From positions 2,542,001-2,606,000 of the forward strand of contig ML058493.1 of assembly GCA_003013855.2 (NCBI GenBank): a stretch of DNA of 64,000 bases. The letters are read 5' to 3'. The position numbers were made by a program, and so were the translations under genes. Origin of the DNA: Liriodendron chinense (taxonomy: Eukaryota; Streptophyta; Magnoliopsida; Magnoliales; Magnoliaceae). Positions 1 to 11,549 of this stretch are shown here, one piece after another; within the stretch, counting starts at the first letter, position 1, and every line of letters starts with the position of its first letter. Below the pieces are notes generated by a model that made no database searches, was not told the DNA's origin, and saw only the letters and a program-made list of their open reading frames with translations.

Positions 1-425
1 ATTATATTTTGTAAATGCCCCATTAGAGGGATGATGTAATGAAGGAAATACCAAGAGAAATGATACCGTATAGGGTTCGGAGCAAAGTACTAATTATCTA
101 CCTTTTCTTCCACAGGTATCAGAAAGTCGTCAAGGCTCAGGATACGCCGGGAATGACACCCCGCTCTTTAGGGCCATCAAGAAAGGGGGGTAAGCCCTTA
201 ATAGAGGCTCAATCACCACCCCGTGTTCGTACAAGCACAGGTTTGGGTCCTAACAGGGGGACGCTCTTCCCAAATGACTCAATCAATTCGCATGCAAAGC
301 TCAAAATTTGTAAATAAATTAGCAATACAACATGAACCTAAAACTGCGGTAGTATACATATTGACACAGTATTTGTTACAACGTGTTCTAAAAAAATTTG
401 TTTTACGAATAAAGGTCATTACAGC
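1..425 (+). other. Internal 3' part of element A, non-coding
   Basis: This stretch lies between the C-terminal end of the antisense ORF of element A and the window edge. Short open frames exist on the + strand but none shows a domain I recognise. By position it should be the spacer between pol, which is outside the window, and the antisense ORF block. Nothing more can be supported. Confidence 0.3.
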
Positions 426-3400
426 TCAACTGTTTAAAGTTTTCAAACATTGGTCTAACAAGTTTGCTGCAGACTCCTCGACCGCCTTCTGTGCCGTTTC
501 AGCTTTAGCTAGAACTAGAGCAGGATCAGGAATGTCCCTGAGAGACTGCTCCAACTCCGCAACTTGGGCTTTCACGACGTCGCGTTCCGCCTCCTGTTGA
601 TCAAGGGAAGACTGCAAACGAGTCCTCTGACCGCTAAGCTTGGATAGTTTAAGGTGGACGATCGAGCGTTCGGCTTGCAGCTGAGCCACCTCGTTGTCTA
701 TCTCTGCCAAACGAGCGGTGGCCTCTTGACATCCATCATCAACAATCTGCTAGTCCTTCTTCACCGCGGCCACCCCTGCCTCGTGTAACTCCAGTTTTGG
801 GAGAAGAGACCGCAACTGACCACGCTTTTCCTCAGTGGAAGGGTCGACTAGGAGACTTTTCGCCTCACGTTCTCGGGCCACCCGTTCCTTAAACAGAGTC
901 ACTTGACCGACTACGGAGGACAAGTCAATCCCAAGCCAGGCAGCGTTAAGTCCTAATGCCTGCAATGCCTCGTCTACGATGGGTCATTCCTCCTCATGTC
1001 TTAAAGAGTCGGCGATGTCAGACAGAAGGCCTTTGAGAAGGTTTGCCTTGGTCCTCGATAGGCCCCGAAGAGATGAGACAAATGATTCTGGCAACGCCAT
1101 AGGCGCTGAGGCATCAACGAAAGCAGCTGCTGGCACAGAGAGTGGAAAACGTTAATATAGGAAAATCATCGTCAAGAAGGAAGCAGTCAAGACGATAGAA
1201 GCAAGTGATATACCGGCAACATCATGAATGCCAACGGCAAGGGTGCTGGACGAAGCGGTAGGCACAGGTGACGCTGGGGCCAGGCTCCGTTGTTCCCTCA
1301 GTCAATGGTTCGGGCAATTCCGGAGAGGATATCACCACGACCTCGGGAATATTGGCATCAGGCGCTAGCCCAGCAATAGGAGGGATTGCGATGGCAGGCA
1401 CGGCTGGCAACAACGTGGCGACGGGCGAAGCTTCAACGGCAGATTCAATTAATGACGATCCAGCGGAAGGAAGAGCCCCCACAACAGGTTCGAGCGCGCT
1501 CGACTCAATAGTAGGAACCGCTACTCCTTCCACGGCGGCGACGGTCACCTCCGGAACCCCACTTTGAGCTTCAGCGTCCGCCACAGAAGGATTGGGGGGA
1601 AGGGCAGACTCAGCAGGTGCTTCATCATCCAAGTCCATGAAGACCGCCCCCACGTCCTCTTCAGGGACAGACCTATCATAAGTAGGTTCACTCTCATTGC
1701 TCCCCTGGGTAGGGCAGCCCTCGCTCAAGATGGCTTGAGAGCTCAACTCGTCCTCTTCCCTGGCTTCTCCCGTGGTGACGATCGGAGCATCGCCAGCTTC
1801 TTTTGAAAGCTGCTCCCGCAGGCGCTCGGCTCTGCGCAGTTTCCACAAATCCTTTATTTTCTTGCCACCGCAGACGACAGGAAGACGGGGAGTAGTCTTC
1901 ACCCGAGGGCCAGTGCGCTCAACCCCTACACCCTCATCGCCCTCATCACCGTCATCACCATTGTTATCACCATCATCACCGTCAGAGCCTCCACCTCCAC
2001 TACCTCCCGCATCATCATCACCTCCGCCAGCTCCGCCTATAGCGTCATCGTCGTCCCTACCACCATCGCCTTCCGCAGCAACATCATCTTCCTCACCCCC
2101 TGCCTCGGCCATACCATCATCACCATCATTGCCTTCTTAACCATCGTCGCCTTCTTCACCGTCATCACCCTCATCTTCCCCTCTCAGAATGCCGCCCTCG
2201 GCAGGTAACTCATCGATAGGCCCAAGAGATGGGAACTCTGGTCCCACCGCTATCACATTCCTCTCCCCATGGGCGATCCAGCCTTCCAGGGTGTGCTCCG
2301 GCTTCTCATGATCAATCACCACATTCAATGAGGTTTGCAACCTCTTCGTGCCTGGCACCGTGGGTTGATGAAGATTCTCCGATACATAGCCGAGCCCGTT
2401 GGCAGGAGTAGGCGTAACAATGGGGGGGTGACGAAGACGAGCTCGGTAACGAGCATTTTATTCCGCACCAACGCATATTGGTGGGCCCACCACCTCATCC
2501 ACCCAGAGGTGGCCCCGGCAAAACACTACGTCCCCGGGATCACGAAAGAACAACCGGTTCCGGTCAACAGAAGTTGCCGCCACATCCACTTCCAGTGAAT
2601 AGGCCCAACACCTTACGCCCACTGCTCGCGCGTCACTGGCTCTAAGGTCGCTGGCACTCCCTGATCATACCCGAATTGGCGGGCGAAACGATTCGGATAA
2701 TAAGGCTCCCTCCAGAACTCCAGCCCTTCGCGGAGCGGTAGTGACGAAGGACGAATCGCGATCAGGAAGGAACGCTCGTAATAATCAATGCTATCGTCAT
2801 CCGTGCACAGGACCGACTCTTCGCTACGGGTACCAGAGAAGTGATAGAAGTATACGTCATCAAGCCCCGCGATCCTATCCTCGATGGTGTTTAGGTTATG
2901 GCTGATAATCCTCTTCTTCTGGAAAAAGTGTAGTGGGAGCTTCCCCTCTCTGATGTAATCTCCATGTCGTACGCCGTAAACCCAGGGGAAGTATACTCCG
3001 AGTCAACCGGAGAAAAAGTGCCATCCGCAGTAAGCGGAGTTCATCACATAGGCAGCTCGCTCCTTGTTGCTAATGACGTAGCCGAATGCCTGGTATATCG
3101 AACATAAGACTACTGGAGCCAGCGCGTACCGGTGACCGTTTGCTAGAGCCCCTGCGACGGCGAAAACAAGATACCCTGATATTATCCGCCTGCTTAGAGC
3201 TCGGGAGCGCCATGCAACTAAGCCAATATGCTAGGAAGCCAGCCAGCTCGCAGGAGGGGGAGAGCTTGTTGGTGCGCGGGAAGTTTTCCCTCATCCGTTT
3301 CTCTAAAAGCTCCTTATCACCATGACCTTCGTCGAAGGCCGCATAATCCAAGCTGAAGAAGGGAAAGGACGAGGCGTTAGCAAAAGAAAGAAGCGTGACA

Positions 3401-4666
3401 GAGCAGTAAGGCACAATTCATTACAGAACACTTACTTCAAGCCGTGGCTGAAATAGACCAGCCAGTCCTCGAACAGGAACTTACTTTAAGACCCCAAAAT
3501 TGGGGTAATTCGGCAAACAGCTCATAGCAGGCCTCAGAGAAGAAGCCTTCATTAGTGCCTTTCTTCTTTCGCGACAGCTCATCGTCGCTTGGGACCCATT
3601 CGTCGTAGATCCTCCCGCGAATTGGGAGGCCTGCGATCCTGTTGAGATCCCAGAGCGAGATGCTCATCTCGCCACACGGCATGTGAAAGGAATTGGTGAT
3701 GGAGCACCAGTGGTTGAGGAAGCCCTTGTATACCCAGGGCTCTCGACAAAAGTAGCTTGATGTCTCTTCGATCGCCTTGTACAAACCCACCGCCCGTAAG
3801 GTCGCCCTGTGCTGCTCTAGGATCCGGTTCGCCTACGCCTCGTAGCCCGGATGAAGGACCAGATGGCCGCGAGTCCGGAACGCCCCGGACAACCAGACTT
3901 CGGCATCCCCCAGATGGTGAACCTATGGCGGAGAGTCTCGAAGTAATGCCTGGGAAAGGGCTGGTGGGGGTTGTGATTCGGCCCCAGGAAGATCATATCC
4001 TTCACGCCCAGGACCGACTGCTGCTTCCCGTTCTTGAAGAGAGAACAACTGAGGAATGGCGTCAGGCCGAATGTCCAAGCATCGACGCTGTAAAAGGAGT
4101 TGTTCCTTCAGATGTCGGACGGTTCGATGCTCGGGAGAGACCGCTGCCGCTGATAACTCTTCGAGTAACGAATGTCCTCCCGAGTGTAGGGGTTCCTCAC
4201 GACGAGTGGCGCAGTGACAAGCTTGGCACTAGACCAGGTCACCTTCATTTTGTCCGATCTAGACTTGGCCTAGTTCTCCAAGTACACTTGTTTGGCGCCT
4301 TTGCCAGCCCTCTTCGGGTGACCGCGCCTGGTGGCCTGGGTAGGGATCGACGGACTCGCCTCGCCCTCTTCAGAACCCATTGTCCCGTCACTCCGGAAGC
4401 CCCGGAGAGGAGCGTACCAGGCATCCCATTGCTCCTACGTGCCCCTGTCTGGAGGGGGCGGCACGATCCTATCGCAAAGGATTTTTTTCTGTATATCCTT
4501 CGATAATGTGAGGATGCGCTCATAAAAGTTGAACGTTTCCGGAGGGAGAAACCACTATGGATTTTCAGTAGACGGTCTGACGACCTGCTTGGCAGCAGCA
4601 CGCTTACGCTTGGAAGTTGTCTAGGGGAGGACCCGAAGGACCGGCCTGTGAAGGATCGCTAGCCAT
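426..4666 (-). pseudogene. Antisense extra ORF of a Tat-like retrotransposon: plant mobile domain plus coiled coil, decayed
   Basis: The reading runs on the - strand from an ATG at 4666 (MASDPSQAGPSGPPLDN). After a frame change comes a Lys/Arg-rich stretch. A segment at 3437-3790 (EPWVYKGFLNHWCSITNSF, then EMSISLWDLNRIAGLPIRG) looks like the plant mobile domain found in MAIN/MAIL proteins and captured by gypsy elements. Homologous-looking sequence continues through 3000-2600. An acidic, Gly/Asp-rich region follows at 1222-2112, then a Leu/Ala/Glu heptad-rich coiled coil at 426-965. Stops and frame shifts (for example at 4604, about 4560 and 735) break the frame, although some gaps could be introns. 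Known biology: Tat-lineage retrotransposons often carry additional antisense ORFs between pol and the 3' LTR, some with this domain. Its place between + strand pol (inferred) and the + strand 3' LTR fits that model. Function is unknown. Confidence 0.6.
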
Positions 4667-5064
4667 TGTAACCTGCAAACGGTATGTAGAAAACTCAGGT
4701 ACAAAGTAAAGGGGAGATGTTCGCACAAAGTCAATTAAACATCCATAAAAGCCAAAGGGGACACAAAGCAGCAAATGAACAAAGTACAAGCGCCAACCCA
4801 GGCCATTGCGGAATGCACTCGAAACCAGTGGAAGAAGAAATGAAACGAACAACATCCACAACCACAACATCATCGTCACAAAACATACAAGCAAGGAAAG
4901 ACAGAAGTAAAGCGAAAAGTATAAATTAGCATTCATCAACCATAAGGGCCATTCCAAATGTCTAAATTGTTAATATCAATTGTTTAAATGATCGAACAAC
5001 AACAGTCAATGTAAAATGACTCAAAATTACTGGGACCCTTCCCTGAAGCTAGAAAGCAAGGATC

Positions 5065-5609
5065 TCAGTCCTGCGTCAGCGGGAGAACCCGAGCCTTCAA
5101 CTCATCGACTTTCGCCCGGACCTGGCCTTCCTTGAAGATCAAGTCCACTAGGATGGAAATGCACTGTTGCACGAGATCGAAATTCAGGTGCTCGGCGTTG
5201 GCATAGTTCCTTATGATCGAAACGTCGTACCGCCAGGTCGTCATGTTCTCGTATGGCCTCCCTGACCATCCTCCAGATACCAGCACGGCGATTTGGATAC
5301 TCAGCCCCCGCCAATGGGACAAGCCAAGCTAGGAATCGCCTGCTCTCCCTCTTCTCTTCTTTTAGGAAACTGAGTCGCTATGAAGCTAGAAATGGCCTCC
5401 TTACACTCGTCAGAGATGGAGGCCATCGCCGAGACATTCTGGATAGCTTGAAGAATGGGGCGGGATTCCGCGCCGATATGAGTCAAGGCTTCGGCCACCT
5501 CGTCGCATTGACCGGCGAGAGATGACCAAGCCTCAGGATGGTCCAGAGCATTTAAAAGCCGCCTCAGGCAGTCTCGAGCCGCACAGAGGGAAGCGCGAGT
5601 TACGACCAT
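5065..5609 (-). pseudogene. Second small antisense ORF of element A, helical, unidentified
   Basis: Two overlapping - strand frames (5301-5609 and 5065-5322) join by one frame shift near 5305 into about 170 residues. The first begins MVVTRASLCAARDCLRRLLN. The second ends with a mostly helical stretch (FKEGQVRAKVDELKARVL). It lies upstream, on the - strand, of the mobile-domain ORF and downstream of the antisense TATA box, so both may be read from one antisense promoter. I recognise no family. It could also be an upstream exon of the same gene rather than a separate ORF. Confidence 0.4.
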
Positions 5610-5939
5610 CGTCTGCTAAGAAACAAGGCTGATGAACCAATACGGCAGTCCGACGAAAAGAGAGAAAACAGGAGGCAGCAAAAGCTAGTCGAGTGAAGTC
5701 AAAAAGGCAGGAAGACATACTAAGGTACACTCGAAACATTACTTAAGGTAACCGCAGGCATTACCTTCAAAAAACTGATGCGATCCAGAAAGCTCGAAAG
5801 TCTATGAGACCTTACGCCTCTTCAAAGATAAATACCATATGTGCCCGAATACGAGGCAGAGGTTAAGGGGCTCATACACTTAAGTATCTAGTCTCGCAAA
5901 AGATCATTGTGACACAAAAATAAAAAAAACAAAAAAAAA

Positions 5940-6560
5940 TAACAAAATCGACGCACCCCAGAAATTTTACAAATCCTGTAAGCTGGGCGAGTGTGTCTCC
6001 ACGCACCCCGAAAATTGAAAGGATGTCAAGATCACATTTCCGGGTGCGTTAAGACCCCACGCACCCTTAAACCTATCCAAACCCCAATTTTCAGGTGCGT
6101 GAAGGGCAATCCCTCAACAAAATCGACGAAGGGTGTGTGAGGTCCCACGCACCCCATCAAAATAGATTTTTCGGCCAAGTTCATTGGCTGGGTGCGTGAG
6201 CCCCAACGCATCCTTAAAAGACGACTCGAATCCAATTTCATGGTGCGTGAAGCACCAAGACTTGCCCAGTTTGACGAAGGGTGCGTAGACCCCCACGCAC
6301 CCAAAAATTCAGGAACTCCGCAAAAAATCCAAAATTACAGGTGCGTACCACCCTACGCATCCAAAAAGGGGCATCCAAAAATCCAAGTTCGAAATTACAG
6401 GGTGCGTAAGACCCCACGCACCCCTGAAGTCATTCCTACCTCGAATAAACAGGTGCGTGCGAAATAAAAAGATGCGTTGGAGACAATTGTTGGGTGCGTT
6501 GGAGAATAAAAGGGTGCGTAAGCTCGACGGAGGATATCTGGCAATGAACAGTGAAATGAC
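5940..6560. repeat. GTGCGTG/ACGCACCC motif array in the antisense leader
   Basis: The short motif GGTGCGT and its complement ACGCACC recur many times, often as facing pairs around the sequence GACCCC (for example 6041-6064, 6137-6155 and 6400-6423). The same motif fills parts of both LTRs (about 7100-7690 and 16640-17520). The array sits just downstream, on the - strand, of a TATA box at 6579-6588, so it would form the leader of the antisense transcript. Confidence 0.7.
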
Positions 6561-6578
6561 AAGAATAAGCGGTCTCGT

Positions 6579-6588
6579 CTATTTATAG
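6579..6588 (-). promoter_or_regulatory. Candidate TATA box for the antisense ORFs
   Basis: On the - strand this reads CTATAAATAG. It lies about 970 bases upstream of the first antisense ORF start. It resembles the TATA boxes of the two LTRs (TATAAATAC at 7262 on the + strand and at 17111-17119 on the - strand). Promoter activity is inferred only from sequence. Confidence 0.4.
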
Positions 6589-6646
6589 TGGGACCCAGGA
6601 AGTCCGGTGCGTCGCACCAGCCGATCGTGCATCCATCACGACCCAC

Positions 6647-6658
6647 CGGAGGGGCATC
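6647..6658 (+). promoter_or_regulatory. Polypurine-tract-like sequence before the 3' LTR of element A
   Basis: CGGAGGGGCATC directly precedes the LTR start TGTTGGGG. A short purine run ending next to the 3' LTR is the expected plus-strand primer position. This supports reading the LTR at 6659-8568 as the 3' LTR of a + strand element whose body lies to the left. Confidence 0.45.
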
Positions 6659-8568
6659 TGTTGGGGTCCCAAATAATGAGAACTCTTAAAAAGATCAAAA
6701 TAGCCATATACCTCTGAAGGAATCACGCAAAGCGCCTTCCGGTGCACGCGAAATGGAAGTATACGGGATTTCCATAACTTAGCCAAAATCCTCTAGTGGG
6801 CCCCACCGATCACCGTGTTCGGAACCACCCAGAAGCAGACCCGCAACTTCATTACTATTTATGATGAACAGTGCAAGTGATTGCACAACAAAACGGGCTC
6901 CACAAACCCTCCAAAAATCAAAACCCAATCGGTGGAGCCCACATTTACGTGTCCGACGCACCCCAAAAATAAAGCGCCCCACTCATCCAACGCACCCTTA
7001 AAAAGCAGCACGATGGACCACCATTTACGAAGCCACGCGGGTACCCAACGCACCTTGAAGAATGGTCAACGCACCTTCAGACCATGGCTGGTTAAAAAAT
7101 AGGGTTCCAGGTGCGTGGAGTCTCACGCACCCGACAATTAAGCTTCACGCACCCGAAAAGATCCGGTATATTTTCAGGCATTCGCACATCAATAAACATG
7201 TGCGTTGGGACATTTTGACAGATGCGTGACACGTGGCAGCCTCTCATTGACCAACCACACTTATAAATACCCCCTCATTCCACTCATTACGCGACGACGA
7301 AAAAGAGAGAGAGAGAGAGAGAGCTGCCGCTGCCGGAAACCCAAGAATCCTCGCCGGAATCCTCGACGGAACACCTTTCCGATCACCGGAAACCCCTTTC
7401 TAACCACAGATACCACTACAGGTCTGAATCACATACATTTGGTAACGCACCTATAAAAGGAACCCACGCATCCAAAAGGACCCCACGCGTCCGTCAATTC
7501 GGCCCCACGCGCCCGTAAAATCAGCAAGAATCAAATTTTTGAAAAGGGACCCACGAATCCTGAATGCAGTTTTACGCACCCTTAAATTCATGATAAAATC
7601 GACATTGAATTATTAGATGCGTGGATTCTCACGCACCCGGCAATTAAGTCTCACGCACCCAAGAATTGGCCAATTATAGAACACGTTCGCAGGTGCGCCG
7701 GGCTCAATTTTAAGTGTTTTCAAGGTCCGTTTGAGCCTATTTCGGGTATTTCGAGCGTTCCGGACGTAATGGAATAGTTGAACAAACATTTCGAGGACCC
7801 TAAAATGAGTAAATTGAGCGTCTTCGAGGCTTAACCTGACTCGATGCGATGAACGAAGTGACTTCCCGGAAAGGAGCCGCCAACATCCAGAGCTATGCAA
7901 ATATGCTGTCATTTACGTTTACTATAAAGGCATGATCCGATTTGTGTCAAAAGCTAGACAAGCAGGGCTATGGTTACGACGATAAACCATGCCAAAGAGT
8001 CTCGATTCTCTACAAATCAATTGCTCTCGACTGCCACGACACAATGGTCGATGCCCTACCCATCCAAACGGTATCCGTAGTTGGGCTGCACAGGTACTCA
8101 ACTGCAGAATGGACTTCCCGAGGTCACCTGTCCCTACGTTGACAGGTGCAGGCCCAATGTCGTCCATCTCAGTAATAAACCCTGACAGTCTCAGCCCGGG
8201 TCTCTGACCAAAATATGGGACATAGACATCTGACTAATCCAAAGGTGGTTCAGTACACAGCAAGACAAACAAAGGTCTCTACGACCACAAGCTCTAAGAC
8301 CATGGTCCCTGTTGACTAGTCTTTTGCCTTCTAATCAAGGGTCATCGATCTTTCGATGTAATCAAGGGCCCGTGCCAGACCACGGCCTGGAATGTACAAG
8401 ATCTCGGAATCTCTGGAATAAAATTCGCCTTGCGATATCTCTTCTCTTGTGTACCTTAAGTGAATGCTTGTGATTGTCTATGAATGTTTCAATTGTTCAG
8501 AACCCCAGAGCAACAAAACACCACATTCCAGAGAATGTTCCCCGCGGCTCATTTCCCTAGTTCCAACA
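6659..8568 (+). mobile_element. 3' LTR of element A (Tat-like Ty3/gypsy)
   Basis: The segment starts TGTTGGGGTCCC and ends TTCCAACA, giving TG...CA ends, length 1910 bp. It is colinear in reverse orientation with the LTR at 15758-17810. Both share the start block with CATATACCTCTGAAGGAATC, the GTGCGTG-type arrays, a TATA box (TATAAATA at 7262), a GA-rich stretch after it, and the end block containing CCCCAGAGCAACAA. No primer binding site follows its right end, and the next bases are RNase H coding sequence of element B. It is therefore a 3' LTR, and AGTGC at 8569-8573 should be the right target-site duplication. The left partner is outside the window. Confidence 0.8.
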
Positions 8569-9549
8569 AGTGCGTTTTCCTTTCCTTCCTCGTTCTTCTG
8601 TGCCAGGAGCCCCTAGCGAGTTATCACCTATCGCGATGTATAGAATCAGTGACTTTCCTTTGATTAGGGCAACGAGGACTGGAGAATTCCCGAGCATTTC
8701 TTTTAGTGAATCAAAAGCTTTCTGGCAAGCATCAACCCATTCAAACTTAATGTCCTTCTTGTTGAGGCGGGAGAACGACTGACAGCGACCGGCCAGATTC
8801 GAAATGTATCTCCTTAGATACGCCACGCGGCCTTGAAAACTCTTCAATTGCTTTAGGTTTTTCGGTGGTGGCATTTCTCTGATAGCCTTAATCTTGGTGG
8901 GGTCGATCTCTATGCCCCTATGTCTGACGATGAAGCCCAAGAATTTGCCGGACGCGACCCCAAACACGCACTTTAGCGGATTCATACGGAGACTCTTCTT
9001 GCGCAACCGCTGGAATACCTGCCTTAAGTGTTCTCTGTGCTGTTCATAATCAGCTGACCTCACGAGCAAATCATCCACATAGCATTCGACGTGTTTGTAC
9101 ATCATATCTTGGAATATAACGTGCATTGCACGCTGATACGTTGCCCCTGCGTTCTTCAATCCGAAGGGCATTACGCGATAACAGTAGATGCCGAGAGTTG
9201 TGCAGGAAAGCCGTAGCTTCTTCATCTTCTGGGGCCATGCGAATTTGATTGTATCCCGAATATCCATCCATGAAGGACATCACCGCATATCCTGTTGTGC
9301 TATCAATCAACAGCTCTGGAATTGGCAAAGGAAAATCGTCCTTAGGGCAGGCTTCATTAAGATTCCAGAAGTCAACGCAAACTCGGATTTGTCCGCTCTT
9401 CTTCTTGACTGGCACGATGTTTGAGATCCATTTGGGGTATTTCACCTCTCGAACGAACCCGGCCTGAATCAGTCTCTTGATTTCTTCTTCAATCTGGGGT
9501 ACAATGTCAAGATGAAATCGTCATTGAGGTTGCTTCACTGACTTCTTTT
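8569..9549 (-). pseudogene. Reverse transcriptase and start of RNase H of element B
   Basis: The - strand frames 9071-9445 and 8557-9267 together read as a gypsy reverse transcriptase. Visible motifs are YPKWISNIVPVKKKSGQIRV, PKDDFPLP, YSGYNQIRM, MPFGLKNAGATYQRAM and the catalytic CYVDDLLV at about 9068-9088, so the YVDD box is intact. RNase H starts at LYIAIGDNSLGA and is cut at 8569. A frame shift near 9200 separates fingers/palm from the MPFGL block, and an in-frame stop lies near 9520 in the QPQ*RFH stretch. The enzyme would copy element RNA into cDNA; this copy is inactive. Confidence 0.85.
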
Positions 9550-11549
9550 CCTTCTGTTAGTGCACTTTTCTATGGCATACTAGTGCACCTTGTTTGTCAA
9601 TCACTTACGTTAGTGAGTCTAGTGTCGGTTGAGCCCAATGAAGACGAAGACCGAAGACTCAGATGGCCCCGCTGCATCAAGGAAGAAGATACAAGTAAAA
9701 GTGATGCCTTGATGTGCCTTAACCTTGACCAAAACCCAACCCCTTAACCTCTTTGATGACCTTGACCATATTAGGGAACCTTTAGTCAATATAGATTGGC
9801 CCTAGGTGTCCCAAAACATCACCTAAATCTTGGCCTAAGTGAGTGGGTTGAAGATTGCATGGGTCAGCGAATAACCAGGCTGAACCCAGGCCTGTCTAAC
9901 CGGTCACGACCGGTCGTGGGCCCCTGGCCAACCGGTCAAGATCGATCGAATAGACAGTCCAGAGTGGACAGCAGCTGTTGGTGTGTGCAGGCCATAGGGC
10001 CGACCGGTCGTGGACCCTGGACGACCGGTCATGGACCCCTGGCCGACCGGTCTTGACCGGTCGTGCAGAGCATTCTACTTAAGACAGCAAGTTTCTGTCT
10101 TTGCTCTGGCCTATGGCCGATCGGTCGTGGACCCTGGACGACCGGTCGTGGCCCCTGGCCGACCGGTCGTGCAACCGGTCGGCACTAGCCATTTTCTGCC
10201 CATTTTGTATCCCTTGCACATTGTTCTATATAAGGGCTTGGCTTGTTTTGAGGGGTAAGAAGAGGGATTTCGAGAGGAGTGAAGCCACCATTGTTGGAGA
10301 CCATTTGAGGCTCATTCCCAACCTATGCAAGGCATCTTCCTTGTGCTTTAACACAAGATTAGAGCATTCCAAGCTCATGAAGAAGATGACCTTCATCCCC
10401 TCTTGATCTCTAGAGTTTGGAACCTTCTTTATTGGCAAATCCTTGTCCAAAACTCCAAGATGAGATCGTTGTAAGAGAGAACCTCTAGGCAACCCATTCC
10501 CATTAGTTGTAGAGTTCTCAAACCTACCCTCCTAGCACTTTGGGCATCTCAAAGGCATCACATGCAAGGTGTTTGATCAAGTGTGGCTGAGGCATTGGCG
10601 ACGCAACGGCAACACGATTGTGGGAGTAAGGGAAGCTGATTGAAGCACAGGGAGAGAGGAGATCAAGCAACCCAAACCGGCCCTAAACAAGGGGCTCATC
10701 CGACAAGTAAGGTTGTCCTTTTTTAGAGTCCATTTAGAGTTTGTTTGTCAAACTCGATCTAGGGACGTTAGCCGTTCCTTGGCCTGTTTGTCGGGCCTAA
10801 ACTAAGTCTCCAAGGGGGAGCCTCTGTCACAGGAGTGAACGTGAGTCGGGTTGAGAGTTAGCCTATGTCCAAAACTCCGTTTGGGTTGAGAGTTAGCCCT
10901 TTGTCCAAAACTCCGGTCATGGTTGAGAGGTTAACAGGTAAAACCTCCGTGTAAAGGTTGAGAGGTGGACCTCATTTAAAACCTTCGATAGTGAATGCCG
11001 GTGTGCTCAAAGGAGTTGAGTACTTGAACCGGGAGTGGAGTAGACCCAAAGTCGAACCACTATACATGCTTGTGTTTGTGATTGAATTGAGCACATTAAT
11101 ATCTTAACATTGTTAGTTTAATTGTCTTATTATGAATGATTGATAGGAATGTATGCTAGGCACTAATTAAGCACATCCACACACAAGATGTACTTTCACT
11201 AGTTGTGTAGACTTGAGCTCATTGATCCATTCTCATAAGTCTACATAGGTTGCATAGGTTAGGAGCTTGTTTAGTTAAATCTTTTGATTACCTATGCATG
11301 CTTTAGACTAGGTTGTTTATTGCTTAATCATATGCTAGTCTTGTGATTGGACCCACTTAGGCTTAGAAGCCGAAGTGTTCTTGCTTACTTAGTTTGATTT
11401 GTTGAATTATATAAGTAGGCGAAAAGAATTTCAAAAAAGGTCCTAATCACCCCCTCCTATAGGTTTAGCCATAATTCTAGTTGCACTTTAAGCTTCCGCA
11501 CGCGCATACGTGGGTGTCGTGTAAGACCACTCGACGTAATTTCACCTTC
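9550..11549. repeat. 5-bp target-site duplication CCTTC around the solo LTR
   Basis: CCTTC occurs at 9550-9554, directly before TGTTAG, and again at 11545-11549, directly after TTTCA. Removing one copy and the insert restores an uninterrupted pol reading frame across the junction. A 5-bp duplication is typical for LTR retrotransposon integration. Confidence 0.85.
9555..11544 (+). mobile_element. Solo LTR, copia/SIRE-like, inserted in pol of element B
   Basis: The insert has TG...CA ends (TGTTAGTGCACTTTT to GACGTAATTTCA), length 1990 bp, and a perfect CCTTC duplication. It contains no coding domain. A TATA box (TATATAAG) lies at 10227-10234. About ten ACCGGT palindromes lie between 9898 and 10180, and a C-rich tract (AATCACCCCCTCC, about 11445) lies near the 3' end. 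C-runs near the LTR end are seen in SIRE/Maximus copia elements, so that assignment is likely but unproven. A close relative is at 27921-29767. A solo LTR arises by recombination between the two LTRs of a full element. Confidence 0.8.

Noticed and set aside
1772..2140. Proline/serine-rich protein on the + strand
   Set aside because: Shadow of the acidic region of the antisense ORF on the - strand.
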